This document shows, piece by piece, positions 1 to 10,366 of a stretch of DNA of 64,000 nt. This DNA comes from Coptis chinensis (taxonomy: Eukaryota > Streptophyta > Magnoliopsida > Ranunculales > Ranunculaceae), in NCBI GenBank assembly GCA_015680905.1, contig CM027381.1:13741501-13805500 (forward strand), written 5' to 3'. Position 1 is the first letter of the stretch, and the number at the start of each line of letters is the position of its first letter. The translations under genes and the position numbers were made by a program. The notes beneath the pieces are model-generated. The model made no database searches. It saw only the letters and a program-made list of their open reading frames with translations, and was not told the origin of the DNA.

Positions 1-1093
1 TTTAGTCCTGTGCATCTAAAGTTACAATTGGAGGTATGCGTATTTTCTGTTTTGGGATGTGGTAGTATTCCCATAGAGCAGAGAAATCATATTGGTGGCT
101 TTACATCTTTCTTCTTGCATCGCTTTGCATATGATGATTTTGTAAACTTGCATACATTATGGTGCATTCTTCTTCTTGTGAGTAATTATCTGGGCAAAAT
201 TTGAGGTCGAATTCGTTTGAACAGCAGGAGAGTGATGGGCATCAGCTACAGTGAATTTTATTAGTCAATTGCATATACAAACTCGAGACAAGTTCTTTTC
301 AAACTGGGGAAAATGATGTAGAACATGAGTTTGTTTCTTTAAAGGTTCGGTGGTCAAGCCCATGGGTCGTGAGCCCACTAGTTTAGTTGTTGCTTTATTG
401 TTATTAGTATAAATAAGGGCTTATAGTTAGGGTTTGAGGGGGTTGTTTTAGTTGTGTTTGTGTGTTATGAATTATTGAGTGATTATCAATAAAGGTGAAA
501 CTTTTAGGGTTTTATAAAGTGTAGATTTTGATTAAGTATTGCTTCCGTCATTTTAATCTACATTAGTTTTTGTCCTGAGATTAACCTGGAAGTGAAAATT
601 GAGTTTGATACACCCCTCATTCCACTTCATCAGTGAAAAATTAACTCGTGCTGAAATTTCCTAACCAACATTTGCGTGAAGCAATAAGTTTAAAAGTGAA
701 CATGAAAACCAAATTAGCACACTGATGTAAATGGAGAATTCTCTCTGATAAAGAGATACCATGTAGCTGAATTAAATCAACTTGCGTAGAAGGTAAATAA
801 AAAATACAACAGTACCACAATAAATTTCTCCCATAAATCGGCATATCCAAATACAGTTCACGGAATAACTGGAAGTCTAGCAATACAATGTATCAAATGC
901 CACAACACAGGAATCATGTATTCCTATCATCGTGTAGGGTTGACATGGTGAATAAGCACAGGATGTATAATTGGGTTTATTGTAAACCGGTCTCTTTCTA
1001 AAACACATTCAAAGTAACGCGAGTAATTTTCTTTGGTTATCATTATGTCATATTCTTGTTTATCTTGCAAGATAACATATCGTTCCATTTCAG
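1..1093. other. Presumed intron or upstream part of an unknown gene
   Basis: No exon can be supported with confidence in this stretch. It precedes the terminal exon at 1094 and is therefore probably intronic. It contains an LTR-like fragment from about 314 (listed separately). A short stretch around 210-250 has one open frame, but its acceptor lacks a pyrimidine tract and it was not called. Confidence 0.3.
314..570 (+). mobile_element. LTR-like fragment, same family as the solo LTR at 33614-33930
   Basis: The segment begins TGATG, has a TATA-like GTATAAATAAG near 408, a polyadenylation-type AATAAA near 489, and a tail with GTGTAGATTTTG followed by TTGCTTCCG. The same ordered motifs occur on the minus strand of the 317-bp solo LTR in the PSMG2 intron. 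No matching target duplication was found here, so the right edge is uncertain and this may be a decayed copy. It probably sits in an intron of the gene ending at 1201. Confidence 0.45.
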
Positions 1094-1201
1094 GCTGTGA
1101 GCTTCTCAGAACTGGAGGAATTTAGAGCTCTTCAGAATTGCCTCGATGAGGTACGGAAAAGACTGAATGTGACTTCAGTACCTTCTGCTGGAAACTTGTA
1201 G
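1094..1201 (+). CDS. Terminal exon of an unrecognised host gene (partial)
   Basis: A pyrimidine-rich tract ending in CAG is followed by 108 bases open in one frame, ending in TAG: 35 residues plus stop, starting AVSFSELEEF and ending SVPSAGNL. The peptide is acidic then basic and would form an amphipathic helix, as at the tail of a coiled-coil protein. Codon use looks coding. Upstream exons lie outside the window or in the first kilobase and could not be placed. I do not recognise the family; a chance ORF is possible but the clean acceptor and stop argue against it. Confidence 0.45.
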   Translation, partial: AVSFSELEEFRALQNCLDEVRKRLNVTSVPSAGNL

Positions 1202-2354
1202 CTGAGATTTTCGAAGATCACCATTCACGAAATGGGGCAAGACTGGTCCTACTATTTCTCTCCAATATTCTATGCTGCTTACTTGAGGCAGGGGAATGAA
1301 TTTCTTGGTTGTGTGTAGATTTATTTTGAGGTGATGCTCAAATCCACTGTTGTCAAAAAGGCTGCAAGAGAATGAGAGATAGTTTGTGCAATGTTCTAAT
1401 ATGGGAATCATGTACATTGTTGTATTCTAAGCCTCCAGTTTAAGACCAGGGAACAACCCAGAGAGAACAGTCTGGCCAGTCAAGTTGGTTCTCAACCTTA
1501 CTTGGTTAATGTTCACCCACTTTGACTTCTCTGACAACGCCAAGAGTTGAAGTTTATTTCTGGAACGGCAAAGCCATGTATTTCCAGAATTTCTCAAAAA
1601 TAATAGCGATGTAACAAAAATGTAACATGAATTTATTAATGGAGGAATATTTAATTGAATTATGATTCTTTCTCGGGTAGTTCTAGTGCACACCATTTTC
1701 TTTCAAGTATAAAGTTATGGATATTAACTTGGCAAAATTTTGGTCGAGTAGTTAGAGATCCTGGTGAAATTTGGATCAGTGACGTGGAATGATATTAGGG
1801 CATCAGGTTTACACTTGATGGCGTCATGGCGTATAGTATTAACAGGAGTATTTTACTATACAAGAATCAAGATAACAAGGTATAGCATTAACAAGGCTGG
1901 CTGATTTTGAAGGATATCCGAACTTTTATATCCTCTGTTACAAATGTTACTGAAGATATCGTAACAGTAACACCACTATTTGTGTCAGTCATTAATTGTG
2001 CTAACAATTCTATTTATTTATTAACTTTTATTGAGGGCAGGGAGCTACCGCTGCCCATGGTTCTTAGACACCGGAAAATGGCGGTCTTTCTTTGTCTTCA
2101 ACCCCGATTTTTGGTGTTCTAAGAGCTTTGGGAAGTGACAGTGCAGATTAGCTGGCTCTACAAATGCACGAGCATAACTTCTTATACCTATAATACGCTC
2201 GCAAATATTATTCTTAAGTCTTAACTGCTTAATGTGTTCTTGTGGTGGTAAATGCAGTCTTAGTGTATATACATGCTCTTAACGGTAAATAAATAAGTTT
2301 GCTGCTACAATGTATAAGTACATTTTACTTGTAAACTCCAACGTCTACTGTGAG
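1202..2354. other. Probable 3' UTR followed by intergenic DNA
   Basis: The first few hundred bases are probably the 3' untranslated region of the gene ending at 1201. The rest is AT-rich with no supportable ORF. ORFs that can be drawn here begin at TTG or CTG and have no family resemblance. Confidence 0.35.
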
Positions 2355-2417
2355 AGTTTTTAGGTGGTTCTGGTCTTCAGGAGCCCCTACACTGCTACAC
2401 AGAACCACCTAAAAACT
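2355..2417. repeat. Perfect 18-bp inverted repeat with 27-nt loop (hairpin)
   Basis: AGTTTTTAGGTGGTTCTG at 2355-2372 is the exact reverse complement of 2400-2417. The spacer is 27 bases. The perfect pairing of a mixed-composition stem is far beyond chance for this AT-rich region. It could be a 3'-UTR hairpin, a small-RNA precursor or a tiny inverted-repeat element; the sequence does not decide. Confidence 0.6.
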
Positions 2418-2691
2418 AAATTGGGTAATTAGATAATACGTACAAGCGTACAACCTAAATTGTAGTATTTTGTATTACATGCATGGCTGTTGTTGTGTAC
2501 CTTTTATGGTATTTGACTGGATATACCAAGTTGCCAGTTCGTCTGTTCTGGGTTGAAATCATGCTTAGCACTCCTAGGCCTAGCAGTAGGAAAATTGAAC
2601 TGGAGCTGAAGGCGAATATATATTCAACGATTAATGAGAGAATAAGTTAACAAAGCGTAAATTAAAAAGTTGTTCAAAATACTGTATACAG
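2418..2691. other. Intergenic, nothing recognised
   Basis: AT-rich DNA without ORFs or repeats that I could identify. Confidence 0.3.
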
Positions 2692-3144
2692 TTCCGATTT
2701 TAGACGGACTGTTCTCATATTGAAAGGAGATATATATATATATTTTTAGTTAGTAGGGTCTACAGCTCCATTTTAATAAATAAATGAAAAATAGAACAAA
2801 AGAAAAATTAGAAAAAGAATACTGAAAAAAAAAAAAAACTCACCTTATTTCACAGCACATTCTCCTCATTCAACACTTCATCTCCCACCCTTTATTCTCC
2901 AACTGTAATTCGCTCTCCTCTCTTTTGTACTCCAATCTTTATAAAACCCCACAAACTAAATTGAAGTTGCTTCTTTCTTCTTTGAATCATAATATGTGAG
3001 AAGTTAATGGTGTAATTGTTGTCTGAGAAATTTGTGCGAGGATAGAACATTGTGGCAGGCAAGGCGATGACGACTTCACCGCATATAATCGACACATAAT
3101 ATTTTGCTTCTTGGCTGGTGCTGGTGAGTTTTTAGCCTTTTTTT

Positions 3145-4174
3145 GACATAATGACTTGAAAATACAACGTACTTTCTTGCTTTTTACATTAAATATATTG
3201 TATTTTTTTTCTTGCCTAGAAATACAATGTACTTTCAATTTTTTACAATTGATACTATCTGTTAAATTTGATTGGACAGAATGTGATTTAGCCGTAATAA
3301 AAAGTCACGAGAATTGTACCTGCCGTTTTATTTGATCAATATGACTAAAATACCCTCAATGTCCTATTTGTCCAGAAAAAGACTTTAATACCCTCAACAA
3401 CAAATCAAATTTTCAATTGTCTAGTACGTGGTCATAACACATACCTTCCAGCCATACCATATACTTGAAACCATTAATGGAGACAATGTTGTTTGAACAA
3501 GATTATAATTCACAAATGAGTTCTGCCATTTGTTTAACATCAACTATTGAAGCTTGTAGTGATCTAGAACCAGCTCATTTACAAAGGGTATTGCCTAAAT
3601 TTGTTAAATTATTGAGAATTAATAGTTTTAAGGACAAACTTGTTTTGTTATCATTGATTCAAAGTGTTATCGGTATTGGGGCGTCGATGAATCGGAACCA
3701 GAACGCTTTGAGGGATTTCAATGGTTGTTTGGTTGAGTTTTTGAGTAATGAGAATTGGGCTGCAAAGAAAGCTAGTGGTGAGGCATGCATTATTGAAGTT
3801 GGGTCTTGTTTTTAAAGATATGTTATGAGTTTAAGTCTTAATGTTGGGTTTCTTTTGAAGCATGCAATGAAGTTTAAGTTTTGTTCTTGTGGATTTCAGA
3901 GTGGATGGCATTGTCTACAATCAATTTAAAGTACTTCAAATTTTAAATTTGACCCAAATTCTGGTACATATTGAAAATTTGAATTTGTTGTTGAGGGTAT
4001 TCAAGTCTTTTCCTTAGTATATAATGGCTAAATCACATTTCGTATAACCAAATTTAACAGATGGTATCGATTGTAAAAAATTGAAAGTACATTGTATTTT
4101 TAGGCAAGAAAAAAAATACGTTGTATTTAATGTAAAAAACAAGAAAGTATATTGTATTTTTAGATCATTATGTC
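3145..4174. mobile_element. Pack-type element with about 220-280 bp terminal inverted repeats
   Basis: The left end (about 3145-3425) and right end (about 3957-4174) are near-perfect inverted copies. Both start GACATAATGA, then repeat AATACAA(C/T)GTACTTTCTTG, a T-rich tract plus CTTGCCTA, a TTTACAAT motif, and finally ACCCTCAACAACAAAT. Flanks are T-runs (3138-3144 and 4175-4180), so a target duplication cannot be judged. Long TIRs around a gene fragment are typical of Mutator-like Pack-MULEs; the superfamily is inferred, not proven. Confidence 0.65.
3465..3815 (+). pseudogene. TORTIFOLIA1/SPIRAL2-like HEAT-repeat fragment captured in the Pack-type element
   Basis: One open frame of 116 residues reads KPLMETMLFEQDYNSQ, then SAICLTSTIEACSDLEPAHL, LPKFVKLLR and CLVEFLSNENWAAKKASGEA. 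This order matches the N-terminal HEAT repeats of plant TORTIFOLIA1-like microtubule-associated proteins, which bind cortical microtubules. Only about two HEAT repeats are present of a protein normally several hundred residues long. The frame opens at TTG; the first ATG is 3477. The sequence after the stop at 3815 keeps no homology I can see. It lies exactly between the inverted repeats, so it is a captured fragment rather than a gene. The frame is intact, so it could be recent or transcribed. Confidence 0.6.
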
Positions 4175-4346
4175 TTTTTTAAATGAGGATTGAATTTCTG
4201 AAAAATTGTGTTTTAGTTTACAGAACTTTTTTGTTGATTTATGCTATGAATATATGTTAGATGTGGTTTAATTGGATTTAAAACTAACTAGAGTTTTTGA
4301 GTTGGTTGTGATTTTTGGGATTTAATTAGAACCTTAAGTGAAATTG

Positions 4347-4526
4347 ACACGTGCATCGTAAGACAAGATAACTAGAATCTAAGACATTATAAGTAGCCCC
4401 CTTAGGTCAATATAGAAAACGGTTTTTGTGTTCATTAAGTGGTTAGATTCAAATTTCAAGTAAGAATTCCAGGAACACGACACGTGCATCTTATGGCAAG
4501 ATAACTAGAATCTAAGACATTATGCG
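4347..4526 (+). repeat. Pair of about 47-bp direct repeats
   Basis: A segment starting GACACGTGCATC and continuing through AAGATAACTAGAATCTAAGA occurs at about 4347-4393 and again at about 4479-4525, with a few mismatches. The second copy runs into a CGACACATAAT motif that also occurs near 3085. The origin is unclear; it may mark a local duplication before the SINE-like unit inserted. Confidence 0.55.
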
Positions 4527-4570
4527 TATCGACACATAATTTTTGGTACTGTGTGCTATTTTTCATTATG

Positions 4571-4657
4571 GAATTTAGCTCAAACGGTAGAGCGCTTGAG
4601 AACGCTAGTGGATCTCCACTACATCTTAAGAGATGGTGGTTCGAGTCAACCAATATC
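4571..4657 (+). repeat. tRNA-derived SINE-like unit (pol III A and B boxes)
   Basis: TAGCTCAAACGG near 4577 matches an A box and GGTTCGAGTCA near 4638 matches a B box, spaced about 50 bases apart as in a tRNA gene. The 5' part also resembles a tRNA D-arm (GGTAGAGCGCT). The anticodon arm and acceptor stem do not fold as a working tRNA, so a SINE head or tRNA relic is more likely. No A-tail or target duplication was found. Confidence 0.5.
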
Positions 4658-5476
4658 CATTAGTGCTAGTGGGTTGCTACGGATAGATGCAATGTGTTGA
4701 TTGTGATCCTATGATAAGCGTCAAGTTTTGCGTCATATTGCATGTTTATTGCGGGATGGTAATAGGATTGCATGACTAAGATTTTGATCATTGATCCCCT
4801 TTACGACAAATATTCTAGTCTCTTTGCTTTCTAATATATATATTTTTTTCTTGAGTTGTTTCGAACTTTTAAGTAGAAAATATTACACTATCAACAAGTG
4901 TTTTCCATATGTTTGTTGCGGCAAGGTTAATAGTTGATATTCAATTTTACATTTTTGTTGTTGTGATTATGTGACTTACAAATAAGTTTTGCTATATGGT
5001 TTAATAATTGTTACTAAGTTTTGGTTTCAAGTTGGTGTTTTAGGATTAGTAGTTATGCAGATAATTTGGGTCTCTTTGATTCAATGTGTTCGGTAAGTTC
5101 TATTGTTGTGAAATGTGATCCAATCAAGCAACATGAATACAGCCAAGAAAGCAGTAGAAGCGCCCTGTAAAGAGTACACTTACCATGTTCCATCTATTTA
5201 GCTCTTTCAATGGTAAGTAGAAAATATTTAAGAACATAATTTTACTAATTGCACCAAATAGCCCAAATTCATTACTGTCTTAAGTGCTAAACTTGTCCAG
5301 ACTAAAACCATAATACAAAGTCAGGAGTTCAGAAATTCAAAATAAAATCCTTCTGCACTACAAGGAAAATGAACTACAATTTGATAGACAATCAGGGAAA
5401 GACGCCCACTGAAAAACTAGAAAAAGTATATATATCATAGCAGCTGCTAGACAGTGGATCATGGAGAACCCCCACC

Positions 5477-5683
5477 TTACAATGGATTGGACCTCCAAGT
5501 TGTATTCACATAACCAGAGTTAGCATCATAATAGCCACTCCCCATGTAACCAACACCTGATCCTCGTTGCTCCCCACCAACACCAGCACTTTTATTTTTC
5601 GAAGTACAACCACCCCGCCCTACTATAGCACCATAGCTGCTCACCAACATTTCTACTATGTACTTCTAATTCTCCATTTTCCA
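5477..5683 (-). pseudogene. Gly/Tyr-rich C-terminal tail of a host protein (captured 3' exon)
   Basis: Read on the minus strand, one frame gives GAIVGRGG, GGEQRGSGVGYMGSGYYDAN and NTTWRSNPL before TAA. The Gly/Tyr composition with a WRS(N/D)P end resembles tails of plant hnRNP-like RNA-binding proteins, but the family is not certain. Upstream the frame is broken (ATGGAGAATTAG), and no RRM is present. About 400 bases of apparent 3' UTR follow. It sits inside the right half of the compound inverted-repeat element and reads inward from the right arm's TATA. Confidence 0.35.
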
Positions 5684-6025
5684 TTGGACTACTGATAATT
5701 GGAATAAGTTCACAAGAGAGACAAAAAAAAAAAAAAAAAATCGAGAATACAGAGCAAATAAAAGATTGAGTTTTATAGAGTTTGCACCAAAAGAGAGATA
5801 ATTAGTCGTTAAAATAAGAGAGGGAAAAAAATGGGAGGAATCACAGTTGGAGAATAAAAGGTGGGAGACGAAGTGTTGAATAAGGAGATGAGAATGGGTT
5901 GTGAAATGCGTGGGTTTTCTTTTCTTTATTCCTACCCTTCTTTTTCCGATTTTTTTTTTTTTTGTTCTATTATTTATTTATTTATTAAAGTGGAGTTGTA
6001 GATCCTACTCATTAAAAAAAAAATA

Positions 6026-6652
6026 GGGAGGGGTTCTAGGGACATATTTTATCTTGACACGTAAACAAACTCAAAATCGTTAGGACATTTATAAGTTTCG
6101 GATTAGGCTAATATTTTGCAGATATGATTTCATAACTATTTTAAACATTGTCACAAATAATCAAAAAAATAAAATAAAAATCAAACTTGCCAAAAGTAGT
6201 TAACAATTTACAAAATTTGGCTAATTGTAGACCATTCATTTTCACCATTTTTTATATTATATTTGGTAAGTTCAGAAATTTTTGATTTTATTTTTTTTTA
6301 TTTGTGACAATATTTAGAATAATTAGGAGATTATATCTACAAAATATTAGCATAATCCAAAACTTATAAATACCCTAACGATTTTGAGTTTGTTTAAGTG
6401 TCAAGATAAAATATGTCTCTAGAACTCCAAATGGTGAAAATGAACGGTTTACAATTAGCCAAATTTTGTAAATTGTTAACTACATTTGTCAAGTTTAGAA
6501 TTTTTTGATTTTTTTGATTATTTGTGACAATGTTTAGAATAGTTAGGAGATCATATTTACAAAAAATTAGCCTAATCCAAAACTTATAAATGTCCTAACG
6601 ATTTTGAGTTTGTTTACGTATTAAGATAAAATATGTCCCTAGAACCCCTCCC
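6026..6652. mobile_element. 627-bp MITE with TA target duplication and triplicated arm
   Basis: Ends are GGGAGGGGTTCTAGGGACAT and its reverse complement, flanked on both sides by TA (6024-6025, 6653-6654). The left arm (6026 to about 6245) pairs with the right arm (about 6433-6652). The middle (about 6246-6432) is a further partial copy in the right arm's orientation, so the element holds three copies of one arm. It interrupts the right arm of the compound element and is therefore younger. The TA duplication suggests the Tc1/mariner group, by inference. Confidence 0.75.
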
Positions 6653-6715
6653 TAAATATATCTCTTTCCTATCCGTATGCGAACAGTCCATCTAAGATCG
6701 GGACTGACACTATAT

Positions 6716-7214
6716 AAGCTGCCCCACGAAACATGTCCATTTAAGAGAAAGTCTGACTACATGTATATGCAATTTTAGAAGAGTGTTAAATCATGTCGCA
6801 TAAAAGAAACAAATTTTCTGCTACAGTAAGTACATTTCTAAATGCTACGACATCGATTTAATTAGACTATCAGAGTAAATAACGTTTAGGATTCCTAGAA
6901 TCATACAAAGACTAAACAAACATAATGTGATGAGATCGTCCTAGACAAAGGGAGAGTCCGTAAATTTTCCCTGTGTACTCAAGATCAAGAACATTTTTTC
7001 CCCGTTTGAACCTACATCGGTGTTTCAGTAGTCCAGGTACAAACAAGTACTTTACGGAAACTAACTATGAAGCTACAGTGCTAAGTAAAGAACACTTATC
7101 ATCTTTACGAACTATATATGAGAGATAAATATATACAATAGTTAAATGCAAATGAGTTAAATGACCTCTTACAGACTAGAAGACATGTTTTAAGTAAGTT
7201 GCATTAACAGCCAA
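6716..7214. other. Intergenic, nothing recognised
   Basis: No ORF, repeat or RNA gene could be supported in these 500 bases. Confidence 0.3.
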
Positions 7215-7700
7215 ACCGTTTATCGAAGAGAATCATACCAGATTGTATATGGATCTGTGACACTTTTATTGTCTAATTCTCCACCCGTGCCTTTTTATCT
7301 ATCATCTCTTGCGGCTACTTGCTTCCCTTAGAGGCTTAGACGGACATACATGAATAAAAAGATGCCACCAATGATGCCGTGCAGAAGTTCTACTCCCATG
7401 GATCCCACCCGCACTGTAATTCATTGTAGCTCGATCATCTGCAACTTCCATCATGGAAGGCCTCATGTCCCTGGTAAAAGCAAGGCATCTAAAGGCCAGC
7501 TCAGCCATCTTGTGAACAGATGAAAGTGTCCAAGCATCCCTCTGAGCATCCATATGTGCTTTAATGAGGGGATATATTATTTCATCTAAAGATCCCTTGC
7601 CAATCTTTTCAATGGCAAGGCAGCCAACTTCACCTCGCTTTGAGCCCTAGAGATCTAGAAGCGGCAGCCAATCACCTTTAAACCAGTTATGATCACCTCT
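7215..7700 (-). pseudogene. WAKL receptor-kinase pseudogene, C-terminal part
   Basis: The minus strand matches the 3' end of the intact kinase gene (about 20810-21337): RDAWTLSSVHKMAELAFRCL, RDMRPSMMEVA and the degraded Ser-rich tail. It carries frameshifts and the tail reads out of frame. Homology stops abruptly at 7700, where a T-run marks the poly(A) end of a LINE. The rest of the kinase domain is not here; another piece lies at 20157-20512. No promoter or N-terminal part is present. Confidence 0.85.
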
Positions 7701-8677
7701 GTTTTTTTTTGCTAAGTGAGCAAATTGTTTTGATATATTGAAATATACATAAGTACATTACACATCAGATTAGTTGAAGGGGAGGACTGCACATTGTAAA
7801 TAGCATACCTTCCCAACTAGGTAGGTTCTATATACATTTACCAATCATATGCACAACACCCCTGGGTTAGTTTACAAATCTATAGATCGGCACAAATAGC
7901 ATTTCCCTTCCCTTCAAACAAGAAAGTCATATTGCTAGTCATTGTAAATGCATAATTTGCTGCTGTGTCAGCTGATACATTAGCTTCTCTCCAAGTGCTG
8001 GAGATCCTTGGCTCTTGTATTGTTTTTTTGCACTGCTTCCACCTCTGTTGCATCTGCCATGGTAACTTATCTGAGTTAAATAACGCTTGTACCGCTGCAC
8101 TGGAATCAGATTCTTCCTAGAGTTTCCTCCTTCCCCGTGTCGTTTCTACACTCTCCAATATAGCCATACATTCTACGAAATAATTGGTATTGACACCAAT
8201 TCTCCTCTATAGAACTAGATGAATATCTCTATTAGAGTTATTAGAGTTTCTAAAGGTTGCTCCAATAGTTGCCAGACCTGGTTCCCCTTGCAGCACCATC
8301 ACAGTTAATTTTGATAGTGTAATGATTAGGGGATTTCCAGAAGGAAGTTTTGATTTGAGGTGCTTTGGGAAGCTTTATTGTAACTCCCCAACCCCCTCAA
8401 TATTGCATGATCAACTGTGCTCTTTACCGTGCCTTGTCTTTGGAGAGATGCCCACTCTGTCGAATGCTTTTCCAGACTTCGTTCTTATAGAAATCCAAAT
8501 TTTCCTTCTTGTCTTCAAAGATCATTCTATTTCTGTGCTTCCACAAACCAACTAATTAAGCCTCCAATGATGGCTGCATTCCAAATGTGAGAAAGAAAGG
8601 TGCTTCTATTTTTCATTTTGGCTTTAGCTTGCGGTAAATAGTTGAAGTTATGTTGGACATGAAACCTGTTAGAGACC
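7701..8677 (-). mobile_element. LINE (L1-type) 3' part: RNase H-like domain and poly(A) end
   Basis: On the minus strand the sequence continues from the zinc-binding region at 13690-13800 across the copia insertion. It contains broken RNase H-like coding (VNCDGAAKGNQGLATIGATF near 8300-8260, then AECMAILES) typical of the tail of plant L1 ORF2. It ends in an A-run (7701-7710 as T on the plus strand), where it joins the kinase pseudogene. Many stops and frameshifts are present; it is dead. Confidence 0.65.
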
Positions 8678-8950
8678 TGTAAAAGAAGTGAAGGCGCGGG
8701 CGCGCCCTAGTCGGTTGTGACAAAGGTTCGATCGATTCGTGGGTTTTCTATAAAGGAAAGTCTCATTTCTTTTAGAAATAAGAGAGACAAGTGTGCACTC
8801 ATGTTGTGCTATATATAACTCCCTGTAGCTCAACCCTAAATCAATCAAGCAATAAACTTTTCTTCTCCCATGGATATAGGCAGCTGCATTGGCACCGAAC
8901 CACTATAAATTCTTGTGTTTTGTCTCTTTAATTGGTTGTTTAATTCTACA
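8678..8950 (+). repeat. 5' LTR of Ty1/copia element 1
   Basis: It begins TGTAAAAGAAGTG and ends TTAATTCTACA, followed at once by the primer-binding site. Compared with the 3' LTR (13371-13675), it lacks a 32-bp duplicated GC-rich segment but is otherwise very similar. TATA-like CTATATATAAC lies near 8810. The preceding bases AGACC pair with AGACA after the 3' LTR as an imperfect target duplication. Confidence 0.9.
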
Positions 8951-8964
8951 TGGTATCAGAGCGG
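8951..8964 (+). other. Primer-binding site (initiator tRNA-Met type)
   Basis: TGGTATCAGAGCGG directly follows the LTR. This is the usual copia PBS, complementary to the 3' end of initiator tRNA-Met. Confidence 0.9.
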
Positions 8965-9011
8965 AGTGCTTAATCTCTCTTCTAAATCAACCTAAATAAA
9001 CACAAAACACT

Positions 9012-10214
9012 ATGACAGATCCAAAACCAAATCCAAAGTCTACTGTAACAACAGAGACTGATTCTAATCCCGGTTGGAAGCTGTCATCAATTCTTTTGAA
9101 TGGAACTAATTATATACCTTGGTCTAGGGCTGTTTCGTTATCTCTGAGTGGCAAGAGGAAATTAGGGTTCATTAATGGTGTAAATGTGTGTCCTGCCATT
9201 GATGATGCCGAATTTGAGAATTGGGTTTCCAATGACCAGCTTGCTCGATCTTGGTTGCTAAATTCGATGGAGTCAACTATTGCTGGAATTTTTACTTTCT
9301 CTGATTCTGCAAAGGAGATGTGGGATTCAATTGAAGATTTATACGGAAACCAGAATAATTATGCTCGTGTTTTTGAACTTCAACTCGCAATCGGTCCTTT
9401 GCAACAAGGTGAGAAGACTTTTACAGAACACCTTGGGAATCTGAAGAAATTGTGGGATGAGTTAAACATATATCGTCCACACACCATAGATGCTAAGACT
9501 CTTTTGGAATGGGCTAAAGACGATAAAATCTTCACAGTATTTCGTAGTCTTAAACCAGAATATGAAAATCTGGAAAACAATATTCTAATGGAAAACACTC
9601 TTCCATCACTTGCTGCTATTTGTACAACTATTCAGAGAGAGGAAACAAGGAAGAAAACTATGAACTCCGAGGTGAAGTCCTCAATCTCTGAATCTACTAT
9701 ATTACTTGCAGAAATTGATTTTCGAAAGAAGTCACAGGGATTTGAAAAAGGTAAGGAAAAAGGGAAACCGTCTCACTATGATCATTGTGGAAAGAACTGG
9801 CACACCAAGGACTGTTGTTGGGAATTATATCAGAATCTTAAAAAGGAAAATGAACTGTCCAAGATAGAGCATGCCGCAGTAGCCGAGACATCAATGTCCA
9901 ACTCAGATATTAGTCATCAGTTGAGTCAAATTCTCCAACAACTCACTAAGTCCATGCCATCTAGCAAAAGTCAGTATGTCTCAACTCATGTGTCAGGTAA
10001 TTTACATGCCTATTTTACTATGCCAGAAAATAGTAACTCATGGATAATTGATTCAGGGGCTACTGATCATATGGCTAATTGGCCTGCCTCTGTCCATAAT
10101 TTTGTATCCAAAACCGACAAACATAATTTTTCCATAGCCAATAGATCCACTGTTCCCATTCTAGGTAGTGGTCAAGTGGGTTTTTTAATCAAAGTCCCAA
10201 GAGTGACGCTCTAG
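9012..10214 (+). CDS. Copia gag and protease (element 1)
   Basis: The ORF starts with ATG 61 bases after the LTR. It has a UBN2-type gag domain (about residues 30-250; NYIPWSRAV, LNSMEST, WDSIEDLYGNQNN), then a degenerate CCHC knuckle near residue 255 whose first Cys is Tyr (YDHCGKNWHTKDCC). The aspartic protease motif is WIIDSGATDHM near residue 343. The 400-residue frame ends early, inside the protease, through a frameshift near 10200. Gag packages element RNA; the protease matures the polyprotein. With the knuckle damaged and the frame broken, function is unlikely. Confidence 0.88.
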   Translation: MTDPKPNPKSTVTTETDSNPGWKLSSILLNGTNYIPWSRAVSLSLSGKRKLGFINGVNVCPAIDDAEFENWVSNDQLARSWLLNSMESTIAGIFTFSDSAKEMWDSIEDLYGNQNNYARVFELQLAIGPLQQGEKTFTEHLGNLKKLWDELNIYRPHTIDAKTLLEWAKDDKIFTVFRSLKPEYENLENNILMENTLPSLAAICTTIQREETRKKTMNSEVKSSISESTILLAEIDFRKKSQGFEKGKEKGKPSHYDHCGKNWHTKDCCWELYQNLKKENELSKIEHAAVAETSMSNSDISHQLSQILQQLTKSMPSSKSQYVSTHVSGNLHAYFTMPENSNSWIIDSGATDHMANWPASVHNFVSKTDKHNFSIANRSTVPILGSGQVGFLIKVPRVTL

Positions 10215-10366
10215 TTGTTCCTTCTTTCCCTATCCAACTTCTATCTGTTGGCAAACTTACAAATTCTTTAAATTGTGATGTCATTTTTTCTCCTAACTCT
10301 GTCGTCTTTCAGGATCGAAAGTCGAAGAGGACGATTGGTAAAAAAATTTATTCCAATGGGCTTTAT

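Larger units (their letters stand above)
2692..6715. mobile_element. Compound terminal-inverted-repeat element (MULE/foldback-like) with nested passengers
   Basis: The left arm 2692-2912 reappears in reverse complement at 5838-6715, once a 626-bp MITE in the right arm (6026-6652) is removed. Shared landmarks in order are CCGAT(T/C)TTAGA, GGACTGTTC, GTAGG(G/A)TCTACA, an A-rich tract, TTCAACACTTC and TTATTCTCCAACTGT. Both arms continue inward to a TATA-like TATAAAA, so each could drive inward transcription. Between the arms are a smaller Pack-type element, a SINE-like unit and a host-gene tail. Long inverted repeats plus host fragments fit a Pack-MULE, but no terminal target duplication was established; an inverted duplication of a promoter region is the alternative. 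Confidence 0.5.

Noticed and set aside
10-204. 64-residue plus-strand ORF
   Set aside because: Starts at a non-ATG codon, low-complexity hydrophobic translation, no family resemblance.
4571-4657. Functional tRNA gene
   Set aside because: A and B boxes are present but the anticodon and acceptor stems do not pair; annotated as SINE-like or tRNA relic.
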